A stretch of 32,494 bases of DNA, from NCBI GenBank assembly GCA_948442015.1, contig CAOJRP010000001.1:93617-126110 (forward strand), given 5' to 3'. Positions 7,663 through 16,053 of this stretch are shown here, in pieces (the first letter of the stretch is position 1; each line of letters begins with the position of its first letter). The notes beneath the pieces were generated by a model. It did no database searches. It had not been told where the DNA came from and saw nothing but the letters and a program-made list of their open reading frames with translations. The stretch is from an uncultured Erysipelotrichaceae bacterium. GTDB taxonomy: Bacteria; Bacillota_I; Bacilli_A; RF39; UBA660. The translations under genes were made by a program, and so were the position numbers.

Positions 7663-9025
7663 CTAACTTCCTTCCTAATACTATATTAACAGCATTTTCA
7701 ATTTCACAAGGATCTATTATTTTAACTTCTTGATCTCTACTATTTTCATATAAATATTCAGTTAATCCCATTTGGTAATTAACAACATAAATATAGTTTT
7801 TATTTGAAATACATTCTTTTATTTTAGAAAGATATTCATTTACAACATCATCTTGCATAAAAATTGTTCCCGTAAAATATTTCATTAATAACTCAGTAAA
7901 CTTAATTTCATCAAAGAAAGATGAATATTTTCGATCTATTGTACTTTCTTTTAAAAGTATTTGTGTTTTAATTGCAAGTAAACGGGTGATAAAATAAATT
8001 TTATCTAAACTATTGTTATCTCTTTCTTGATACTCATTTAATAAAGATTTTAACCCATTTATTTCATCTTCTAAAGGAGTTGTTGTTTTACTATAAGCAA
8101 GTTCTAGTATACTTTTAAGACATTTTGTAAAAGGATCGTAAAAAGACATTATATTATTTAAAATAGTTCTTCTTTGTATATAATCATAAGAAATATGATA
8201 TTTCTCTTCTAAATCATTTTGAAATTCTAAAAGTTTTTCAGAAGATGTTTTGAGCCATATCTTATTTCCTATATAAACACCTCCAATATAGGAAACAAAA
8301 TAACTAAAGATATCAAAGAAGTTATTAGGAGCTTTTAATATTTTTCCTGCCAATATTAAACTAATAGTCAAAGAAACACCCATTATAGATATTAGTTTCA
8401 AAGGATGTAATGATCGATACTCTTTATCAAATTCTTGACAACAAGTAATTAAATTATTATGAATAATCTCTTCTAGGATTATAGCTTCTTCTTGTGTAAT
8501 AGTAAAATTCTTTTTTTCATTTAGATAAGTAATAACGCTATTTTTAAATATTTTTTTATTTTCTTCTTGTTTTTTAATCGCTTCTATTTCTTTAGCTAAT
8601 AAATCCTTATTAATTTCAAATGTTTTAATAATTGAAATTAAAATATCTTTAAATTTTTCGTCTTCTAACAACTCATAAGAAATTACTATTTTGTAATAAT
8701 CACTAATATCATCCAAATTATAACATTCTACTTTTAAAGAATTACCTTCTAATTTTAAACTCTTAACATATTTTTTGTTATTTAAAGTTTCATAGTGCGC
8801 CAGAAACTTATCAGCAAATTCTTCTAAAGAACAATCTTTAGTTTCATTTTCAAACATCGCTTTCAAAGAAATTTGATTAGAAATATCATTTGGAGTTAAC
8901 AAATTTTGAAAATATTTAGCAAATTCTTGATAGTGATATTCTTCTTTAGTGTCTTTTAAGGTATTATAAACAGAAATCCTAGAAACAGCAATTTTTTTTA
9001 TAATAAAATGATAAACCTTCTCCAT
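7622..9025 (-). CDS. Unrecognised protein with two central membrane segments
   Basis: 467 residues from ATG 9025 (GGGGGAT lies upstream; a TTG at 9037 would sit on the ribosome binding site). I do not recognise the family. A mainly helical, Lys/Glu-rich N-terminal half is followed by two hydrophobic segments at about 209-229 (ISIMGVSLTISLILAGKIL) and 236-254 (FFDIFSYFVSYIGGVYIG), forming a hairpin, then a long helical C-terminal half. With a short loop between the segments both large domains would lie on the same side, probably the cytoplasm. It precedes and overlaps the glycosyltransferase gene, so the two probably work together. Confidence 0.6.
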   Translation of the reverse strand: MEKVYHFIIKKIAVSRISVYNTLKDTKEEYHYQEFAKYFQNLLTPNDISNQISLKAMFENETKDCSLEEFADKFLAHYETLNNKKYVKSLKLEGNSLKVECYNLDDISDYYKIVISYELLEDEKFKDILISIIKTFEINKDLLAKEIEAIKKQEENKKIFKNSVITYLNEKKNFTITQEEAIILEEIIHNNLITCCQEFDKEYRSLHPLKLISIMGVSLTISLILAGKILKAPNNFFDIFSYFVSYIGGVYIGNKIWLKTSSEKLLEFQNDLEEKYHISYDYIQRRTILNNIMSFYDPFTKCLKSILELAYSKTTTPLEDEINGLKSLLNEYQERDNNSLDKIYFITRLLAIKTQILLKESTIDRKYSSFFDEIKFTELLMKYFTGTIFMQDDVVNEYLSKIKECISNKNYIYVVNYQMGLTEYLYENSRDQEVKIIDPCEIENAVNIVLGRKLDENEISKYNNSCL

Positions 9026-9054
9026 AAATTTAACCAATCCCCCAATTTCGCAAT

Positions 9055-9083
9055 ACTATACCATAAAATTATCTTTTCGTAAA
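9055..9083 (-). promoter_or_regulatory. Candidate promoter of the membrane-protein/glycosyltransferase pair
   Basis: TATAGT (9060-9055) with an extended TGG before it, 17 bases after TTTACG (9083-9078). The -35 lies in the 3' end of the upstream remnant gene. A start near 9048 leaves about 23 bases before the ATG. Confidence 0.45.
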
Positions 9084-9470
9084 CTCTTTTTTATAATATT
9101 CTCCTTCACTTAATGGTATTTCATAAAATTCGTATTGAACATTAATTTTTTCTAAAATAAAATTAAACTGTTCTTCTTTAAATGTCACATCTAAAAGATT
9201 TCTAAAAGAACAATCACTATTAGGTAGCAATTCATACAACTTATTCCTCTTAAAATAATTAGAAGAATCTTTAAAAAATTCATCTAATAAATGATTAACA
9301 CAAAAAATTGCATTAGAATATTCTCGAAAAACATTAATTTCATCGAAAAGTTCTTTAACACGATATAATTTAGCCAACAAATAATCAACTTCAGATATTT
9401 TTTTATTACTATCTTCACTCTTAAATTCAGCAATTAGATGTTTTAACTTATCATCAAAATATTTCATCAA
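9069..9470 (-). CDS. Hypothetical ORF, probably the 3' remnant of a broken gene
   Basis: 133 codons from TTG 9470, or 132 from ATG 9467. Soluble, helical, charged; no family recognised. Neither start has a Shine-Dalgarno sequence, unlike almost every other gene here. The upstream sequence, read in another frame, ends ENIDQKINYIDEIF, and this ORF begins KYFDDKLKHLIAEF; joining them gives a smooth helical continuation. I therefore read it as the C-terminal part of the disrupted transglutaminase-like gene at 9471-9935. Whether it is still translated is unknown. Confidence 0.35.
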   Translation of the reverse strand: MMKYFDDKLKHLIAEFKSEDSNKKISEVDYLLAKLYRVKELFDEINVFREYSNAIFCVNHLLDEFFKDSSNYFKRNKLYELLPNSDCSFRNLLDVTFKEEQFNFILEKINVQYEFYEIPLSEGEYYKKEFTKR

Positions 9471-9935
9471 TATAATTTATTTTTTGATCAATATTTTCTA
9501 ATCTTTGATTATTTAAATTTCTTCCTATGTCTAATTCATAATATCCTTCAGTTCTTAATCCCATTTTAACTCATTCTAAATCACAATCATTAGTTGCATC
9601 ACGATAAAACTCCTATTATCAAGTTTAAACATATTATATTTATGAGCTTGTCCGCAAATATCTACTTCAAAATTCAAAAGTTCTAGAGCCATTATTTTAA
9701 AAGCAGACTTTGAATAATTAGTACAAACTACTTGAAAATCTTCCACTTCTCTTAAATCAATTTATTTTAAAACTTTTTCCTCTACTTTTTCAGGATATAA
9801 TTTTAAAAATAATCTTTATCTTGAATCATAAGAAAACAACTCGCAAATTCTAATATATAAGTATCTTACTTTTTCTTCTAAACTCCAATTATTTTTATCC
9901 TTTAATTCATTATCTAATAGCTGTAAAACATCCAT
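9471..9935 (-). pseudogene. Broken transglutaminase-like cysteine-protease-fold gene
   Basis: From ATG 9935 the minus strand reads MDVLQLLDNELKDKNNWSLE and continues as plausible protein, interrupted by two in-frame TAA codons, a frameshift near 9606, and a TGA in the second frame. Bridging these gives the order of a transglutaminase-like core: Cys in VVCTNYSKSAFKIM (TGT at 9725-9723), His in GQAHKYNMF (CAT at 9644-9642) and Asp in YRDATND (GAT at 9600-9598). The tail GLRTEGYYELDIGR follows. Several independent lesions argue for decay rather than a sequencing slip or recoding, since TAA and TGA both occur. The catalytic-triad reading is my inference from spacing and context; no alignment was run. 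Confidence 0.6.
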
Positions 9936-9989
9936 CAAAAACACCCATAAATTTCATTATATCCTATCATGTTTGAAATAATTTAACAA

Positions 9990-10264
9990 TTATTCACTTC
10001 TTAAATAGTTTAATGCTTTGTCAGGATTGTTTTTTACTTTCAAATCAAGCAATATTATAATTAAATATAACAAATATTTTCAAAATAACGATAAAATTTT
10101 CCTTTTATCTTTACTTATTTACATATTGCTAATATTGCTAAAAAATTTTAGGTTATATTCTGCCTTAGATCTACTTATTATATTTACTAGACAAATAATT
10201 GCTAAAAATATCAATTATTTTTCAATTTTTTCTTTTGCTTTAAAATTTTTAAATTTCTTTTTTC
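9990..10264 (-). pseudogene. AT-rich degraded coding remnant
   Basis: No intact gene is seen between the broken transglutaminase-like gene and polC. On the minus strand short protein-like stretches occur in shifting frames, for example SRSKAEYNLKFFSNISN, then VKIKGKFYRYFENICYI, and finally NNPDKALNYLRSE ending at a TAA (9992-9990). This suggests an older, more decayed gene, but the composition is so AT-rich that chance reading is possible. A forward-strand ORF here starts at TTG with no ribosome binding site and is not supported. Confidence 0.25.
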
Positions 10265-13200
10265 TTAAAATAGACTTAACTGATTACTTTCTGGTAAGTT
10301 ATCTAAACAACCTAAAGCTCTTAACTTATCAATAGCAGTATTATTTATTTTGCCTCTTTCTCTTAAATCTTCAATCGAAATAAAAGCTCCACCACTTCTT
10401 GCTTTAACAATTGCCTCTGCAACGTTATCTCCAAGACCATCTAAAGCTCTAAAAGGAATTAGTAAACCTTTTTGGTCATCTGTAATCACAAACTTTTTAC
10501 CATCACTTAAAGATACATCAATGTTTTTAAAATAGAAACCTCGACAAACCATTTCTAGACATATACATAAAGTTTCACGAGTGTCAATTTCTTTATTAGA
10601 AGCAGCATCGCCTTTTTCATCAATTTCATCTATTTTGGCTCTAATTGCATCTTCTCCTTTAATCATTGATTCAATATCAAATTGGTCTCTTCGAATAGAT
10701 AAATAAGCACAATAATACCAAATTGGATGATGAACTTTAAACCATGCTATACGAAACGCACTAGTTACATAAGCTGTCGCATGAGCTTTGGGAAACATGT
10801 ATTTAATCTTCCGACATGACTCGATGTACCAATCAGGTATTCCTGCCTCCTTCATAGTTTTAGCGTGTTCTTTCCATGTTTCTGGATCTTTACTAGCTTT
10901 ACCTTTACGAACAAATTCCATTATTTTAAAAGCTTTAGCTGGTTTCATTCCCCATTGAATTAAGTTAACCATAATATCATCACGACATCCAATAACATTT
11001 TTGAAAGGTACTTGGATTATACCATTTTTATCAGGAATACATAAATCCCTTGCATTACCTAACCAAACATCAGTACCATGAGATAAACCAGATATTTTAA
11101 TAAGTTCGGCAAAAGTTGTTGGCTTTGTTTCTTCAAGCATTCCAAGGAGGAATGATGTACCAAATTCAGGTACACCCAAAGTACCAGTTGGGCAATATTT
11201 TCGACCACTTTTATCTACTAAACCTCTTAGTTTATACCTATCAACTCCTAAGATTTCAGGACCCGTAAATATTTTCATCGTATCAGGGTCTCCTAAATCA
11301 ATTTTCGTCACATCTATTCCTGATAAATCTTGGAGCATTCTAAGAACGGTTGGGTCATCGTGACCAAGTATATCTAGTTTTAATAAATCCGCATCAATAG
11401 CATGATAATCAAAGTGAGTTGTTCGCCATGCACTATTTGGGTCATCAGCGGGATATTGGAAAGGTGTAAAATCAAAAATCTTTTTATATCCTGGGACAAC
11501 AACTATTCCCCCTGGGTGTTGTCCAGTTGTTCGTTTAACCCCTGTACAACCAATACTAATTCGTTCGATTTCACAATTTCTGACAAATGGTTTTAATGTT
11601 CCACTTTTCTTTAAATCATCTTTACTAGCAATATTTATTTGATAGCTATTAGCTTCTTCTTTTAAAATATTATAAAAACTCTCTTCATAGAAACATTTCG
11701 TATAACCTATTGCTGTTTTATCGGCAACTGTACCAATAGTACCAGCTCGATAAACATTATCTGTTCCAAATAACACTTTGGTATACTCATGAGCTGATGC
11801 TTGGTTATCACCTGAGAAATTTAGGTCGATATCAGGTACTTTATCTGCATTAAATCCTAAGAATGTTGCAAATGGCATGTCATTACCTTCATGTATCATA
11901 ATAGTGCTACATTTAGGACACTTTTTCTCTGGTAAATCAAAACCACTTGGATAATTAACAGAGTAATCTTCTCCCTCTTCATTTTGAAATTCGGAGTGCT
12001 GACAATTTGGGCAATAATAGTGAGCAGGGAGTCCATTACATTCGGTAATTCCCATCATACTTGCTACAAAAGATGAACCAACGGAACCACGACTTCCAAC
12101 TAAGTAACCATCATCATTTGAGTGTTTAACTAACTTTTGGGCAATAAGATAGATAACATCAAATCCTCCTCCAATAATTCCTCCTAAAGATGCTTTGGCT
12201 TCCTTAATAGCATCTTCATCACTTAAACTACTATCATCTCTTTTTAACTTCTCACTAGTAAGCTTTACTACTCCATCATATCCAGACATAATAACATCAT
12301 GAACTACTTGTGGTAACATCTTATCTTGCTCTTCCGCACTTAAATTAGGGTAATCTATAGTAATCTTTTCTTTAACTAGAGGAAGAATTTTATCTCCATA
12401 AAACTCCTGGGCTATACGTTCCTCAATATTTCTTGGTAGAGGATTGCCATACATTGAATGCGCTTTATCAAATACTAAATCACGACATGTCTCTTGGGAA
12501 TGCTCGATAATTGGTGAATATGGTTTATCAGGATAATCAATTACTTCGATTGGTTCTATTTCATTCATTAAAATATTAGGATTAGTAACAACTATTTCTT
12601 TAACTAACTCTTCATCTTCTAAAAAGGCAAACTCCTTTATCATTTCATCTGTTGTTCTAAAGTATTGATTAGGAATATGACCATTAGTTACTAGTTTTGA
12701 TTCATTATAATAACCATTTAAAGAAATAACATGTTCTTTTTTACTAATAATTCCTGCTGCTTCTAGTTTTCTCACACTTCTTTCTACAGCTTCTAATTTT
12801 TCTTCTTCTGTTGTAAAGTTTTCTTTCAAAGCTTCTTGTTTACTACTAGCATAAAGATTAATAATATTTTCTAAAGTAAGACTAATTTTTTTCGTATTTG
12901 TAAGAATAAAGATATATTTTAAAACTTTTAAATCAATTTCATTTAAAGGTGTTCCCTTTTCCCGACAAACATCAATTATTTTTTTAATATTTTCTTCATT
13001 ATTATTATAGTATTTTTTCGAAGAATTTAAATACTTAGCTAGAGGATGTCTACCTTTACCTGGAACATTTTGATTAACGATAATCTCTCTATATAAAACA
13101 TCTTCTTTATTAATATTGTGAACGTCTCCAGTCGCCAAAACTAACTTATTTACTTTTTTAGCACATTTAATAATCTTCTTTAAACATAAGTGTAACTCAT

Positions 13201-16039
13201 CTAAGTTATTAATATCATGTCCTCTTAAAAGATGAGTATAATTATCTGGTGGTTGAACTTCAATGTAATCATAAAATTCCATTGCATGACATAAATCTTC
13301 TTCACTTCTTGTTAAAGCCATATTAAAGATTTCCCCATTTAAGCAAGCACTACCAATTAGTAACCCCTCACGATTTTCTTCTAATAATTTTCTTGGAATT
13401 CTTGCATTTCTTTGTAAAAAGTTTGTATTAGCATAACTAATAATCTTAAAGAGATTTTTAAGTCCTTCTTGATTCTTGGCCACAATCGTTATATGTCTTC
13501 CAAAGTCATAAATATTAGCTGTATGTTCCGTATAAGTTTTTCCGGGGATATTTTCATACATGGCTAAATAATCATCATGACACCAAGGATATTTAAAACG
13601 ATACTCCTTATTACCAAAGTACTCAAAAGGATAACCTAATTCATCACTAACTTCTTCATCTTCACTTGGTTTAAAAATATAATTTTTATAAGTTACTAAT
13701 TCCCCAATTTTTTCAAGTTTTTTATGGTCATTTTGAAAAGCAATTTTTTCTAAGAGCCCTAAATCATTTAAATCAGATATTTTTTCTATTCCCTTAATTT
13801 GAGTTAACATCTTATTAAAGATATAACCTGTGTTTTCCGAGTCGACATCAGCTCCATGGTGTTGTCCAACATAAATCGTAATAGGAAGTATTTTTTCGCC
13901 AAAAACATCATTATATTTAATTTCAATAATGTTTTCTGCTGGGTGTAATTTAACTTTTGACTCAAAATCTCTTAAAGTAACATCGGGAGCTACTTCTACT
14001 TCAATTGTAACTTCTTCTGTTTTGGCTTTTTTTCGAAGAAGATTCAAGTGATAAATATTACGATATTTTCTAACTCTTTCATCAGTTGTAACATCAATAT
14101 CATAGTATTCTTCTTTTGTAGTTGTTAAAACATCTTCGCCATCAATTTTAATACTCTTAAAATTTTGCCCAACTTCACTATCTAAAATACTACTTGTTGT
14201 CCCATTTTCATTAACTGTTTCTTCGTCATCATCTTCTTCTCCAGTATCAATACCATAAAATTTTCCTAAAGCTTTTAAACTATGTTTTTTAATTTCTCTA
14301 TTTATTACTCTTGATAACATTAAAGTATCGATAATCGGGTTTTCTAAAGCACCTAAATCATATTTATAATAAGCCATATCAAGCATGTTTTTATCAAATG
14401 TTGCGTTATGAGCTACAAGTGGTAGAACACCTATCCACTCTTTAAATCTCTTAACTACGTTTTCTTCCGTATCCGCATCTTTAACATCATCATCAGAAAT
14501 ATCGGTAACTCTCGTTATAGCATCATCAATATGAACTCCTGGATTAATTAACTCATCAAATCTATCTACTACTTCCCCATTATGAATTTTTACCCCACCA
14601 AGTTCGATTAGGGAGTTTCCTACTCCCGGATTAAACCCTGTTGTTTCAGTATCGAAAACAACAAAGGTATTACCTTCTATTTCTTCATCGTTTGGATTAT
14701 AAACTACGTTTAAGCTTGATTCACACATTTCAAGTTCTGTCCCATAACCAGCTTTAAAAAGTTTTAAATTATCTTTTTCCTCTTCGGCAGTTTTTAACAT
14801 TTTTTCAAGTTCTTCTAAGCCTTCGACATTTCCACTATCTTTAATCTCTTCAATGCTTGTCTTTATCTCATCAATTTTCGCTCCAGCTTTTTTCTTTAAT
14901 CCTTTATTAAAAGATGTGACCTCACCAAATACATGCGGAAAAGACTGACAACAATCGTGGTCAGTAATAACAATACCAGCATGTCCCCATTCCATAGCTT
15001 GTTTAACGAGTTTTACTTCATCACATACCCCATCCATCTGGCTCATCATTGTATGAGCATGAAATTCAAGTCTTTTCTCTAAGGCTTTATCTTCTCGCTT
15101 GAAATTAGGTGGATTATCCATTTTTTTATACCATCTTAAAGTAAATACTAAATCATCAGCATAAGAGTCATATCTAACTTGTCCTTTGAGAGTATACCAC
15201 TTACCTTTCTCAAGTTCCTTACTCTTTTCAAGCATCGCTTTTTCATCTTTACAAAAACTTTTGGCAATAATAGAAGATGTATTATCAGTAACTGTTAGAG
15301 TAACAAGAAAAAACTCGCGACCATCTTTCGTTTTAATAACAGATGTTTCATTACTTACAATCATTGCTTCTAAATGAACGGCATTTTCTTCTTGTTTAAT
15401 GCTATCAATTGTGACAACACCTTCCCTATGAAATTCAACTTTTTTTCTTGGTTTCCACCCTTTATTATCGCTCCTCTCACTACCCCATTCACTATCAGGA
15501 TACTCATCTATACTAACTTCTTTTGTTCTTTCTGTCTCTAATAAATCTTGCATTTCTTTTTCATTTCTTTCGTTTACAACAACTTCCACTTCCATTTCAT
15601 AAAAACCTAAAGCAATAAGTTGTTTAACAAGATATGGTATTTCTTCTTCAAACATATCAAATTCTTCAAATTTACTATCAACTTCAATCGTTATTTTGTC
15701 ATCAAGAATAGTTATATTACCGTTTAATAAAGATACTAAAGAAACTCTTTCTTTGGTTAGTTCTTTAACTAAATATTTAAAACACTCTAAAATATCATCA
15801 TCTGTTAAGTTTTCATAGGAAAAGATAATGTTACATTTATTCTTCCCATTAATACCATTTTTACTAGCTTCTAAAAGGGATAAAGCAACATTTGGAAGTA
15901 GAGGTTTTTCACTACCTAAAAAAACCGTAAATTCTTCTTTTTCTTTATTAACAACTACTTTTTTTATTTGAATGCTACTTAACTCTTCACTATAAACAAA
16001 TCCGATACTTGTCAAAAATTTTTCTAACATATCATTCAT
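10265..16039 (-). CDS. polC: DNA polymerase III alpha subunit PolC, unusually long
   Basis: 1924 residues against about 1440 in B. subtilis. Main replicative polymerase with built-in proofreading. Domains in order: N-terminal region (1-200), OB fold (about 205-305), first PHP part (FHAHTMMSQMDG, 326-337; ITDHD, 358-362), DEDDh exonuclease (VVFDTETTGF, 460-469; LVAHNATFDKNML, 541-553; HHGADVDSENTG, 727-738), second PHP part, polymerase core with zinc site (C1343, C1346, C1374, C1377), catalytic PDIDLNFSG (1402-1410) and LLKLDILGHDDPT, and the typical end NQLSLF. By memory comparison with B. subtilis, extra blocks lie at about 383-428, 600-724 (inside the exonuclease), 750-825, 1005-1120, 1220-1282 and 1455-1483. 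Start ATG has AGAAGGAG 8 bases upstream, over the dnaE stop. Confidence 0.95.
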   Translation of the reverse strand: MNDMLEKFLTSIGFVYSEELSSIQIKKVVVNKEKEEFTVFLGSEKPLLPNVALSLLEASKNGINGKNKCNIIFSYENLTDDDILECFKYLVKELTKERVSLVSLLNGNITILDDKITIEVDSKFEEFDMFEEEIPYLVKQLIALGFYEMEVEVVVNERNEKEMQDLLETERTKEVSIDEYPDSEWGSERSDNKGWKPRKKVEFHREGVVTIDSIKQEENAVHLEAMIVSNETSVIKTKDGREFFLVTLTVTDNTSSIIAKSFCKDEKAMLEKSKELEKGKWYTLKGQVRYDSYADDLVFTLRWYKKMDNPPNFKREDKALEKRLEFHAHTMMSQMDGVCDEVKLVKQAMEWGHAGIVITDHDCCQSFPHVFGEVTSFNKGLKKKAGAKIDEIKTSIEEIKDSGNVEGLEELEKMLKTAEEEKDNLKLFKAGYGTELEMCESSLNVVYNPNDEEIEGNTFVVFDTETTGFNPGVGNSLIELGGVKIHNGEVVDRFDELINPGVHIDDAITRVTDISDDDVKDADTEENVVKRFKEWIGVLPLVAHNATFDKNMLDMAYYKYDLGALENPIIDTLMLSRVINREIKKHSLKALGKFYGIDTGEEDDDEETVNENGTTSSILDSEVGQNFKSIKIDGEDVLTTTKEEYYDIDVTTDERVRKYRNIYHLNLLRKKAKTEEVTIEVEVAPDVTLRDFESKVKLHPAENIIEIKYNDVFGEKILPITIYVGQHHGADVDSENTGYIFNKMLTQIKGIEKISDLNDLGLLEKIAFQNDHKKLEKIGELVTYKNYIFKPSEDEEVSDELGYPFEYFGNKEYRFKYPWCHDDYLAMYENIPGKTYTEHTANIYDFGRHITIVAKNQEGLKNLFKIISYANTNFLQRNARIPRKLLEENREGLLIGSACLNGEIFNMALTRSEEDLCHAMEFYDYIEVQPPDNYTHLLRGHDINNLDELHLCLKKIIKCAKKVNKLVLATGDVHNINKEDVLYREIIVNQNVPGKGRHPLAKYLNSSKKYYNNNEENIKKIIDVCREKGTPLNEIDLKVLKYIFILTNTKKISLTLENIINLYASSKQEALKENFTTEEEKLEAVERSVRKLEAAGIISKKEHVISLNGYYNESKLVTNGHIPNQYFRTTDEMIKEFAFLEDEELVKEIVVTNPNILMNEIEPIEVIDYPDKPYSPIIEHSQETCRDLVFDKAHSMYGNPLPRNIEERIAQEFYGDKILPLVKEKITIDYPNLSAEEQDKMLPQVVHDVIMSGYDGVVKLTSEKLKRDDSSLSDEDAIKEAKASLGGIIGGGFDVIYLIAQKLVKHSNDDGYLVGSRGSVGSSFVASMMGITECNGLPAHYYCPNCQHSEFQNEEGEDYSVNYPSGFDLPEKKCPKCSTIMIHEGNDMPFATFLGFNADKVPDIDLNFSGDNQASAHEYTKVLFGTDNVYRAGTIGTVADKTAIGYTKCFYEESFYNILKEEANSYQINIASKDDLKKSGTLKPFVRNCEIERISIGCTGVKRTTGQHPGGIVVVPGYKKIFDFTPFQYPADDPNSAWRTTHFDYHAIDADLLKLDILGHDDPTVLRMLQDLSGIDVTKIDLGDPDTMKIFTGPEILGVDRYKLRGLVDKSGRKYCPTGTLGVPEFGTSFLLGMLEETKPTTFAELIKISGLSHGTDVWLGNARDLCIPDKNGIIQVPFKNVIGCRDDIMVNLIQWGMKPAKAFKIMEFVRKGKASKDPETWKEHAKTMKEAGIPDWYIESCRKIKYMFPKAHATAYVTSAFRIAWFKVHHPIWYYCAYLSIRRDQFDIESMIKGEDAIRAKIDEIDEKGDAASNKEIDTRETLCICLEMVCRGFYFKNIDVSLSDGKKFVITDDQKGLLIPFRALDGLGDNVAEAIVKARSGGAFISIEDLRERGKINNTAIDKLRALGCLDNLPESNQLSLF

Positions 16040-16053
16040 ACTGCATACTCCTT

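Noticed and set aside
9471..9935. Stop-codon reassignment as the reason for interrupted frames
   Set aside because: The interruptions are TAA and TGA plus a frameshift, and TGA and TAA end intact genes elsewhere in the window.
10018..10335. Forward ORF of 105 codons between the remnant genes and polC
   Set aside because: It starts at TTG without a ribosome binding site, runs antisense into the 3' end of polC, and is made mostly of Leu, Ile, Phe and Lys as expected from AT-rich sequence.
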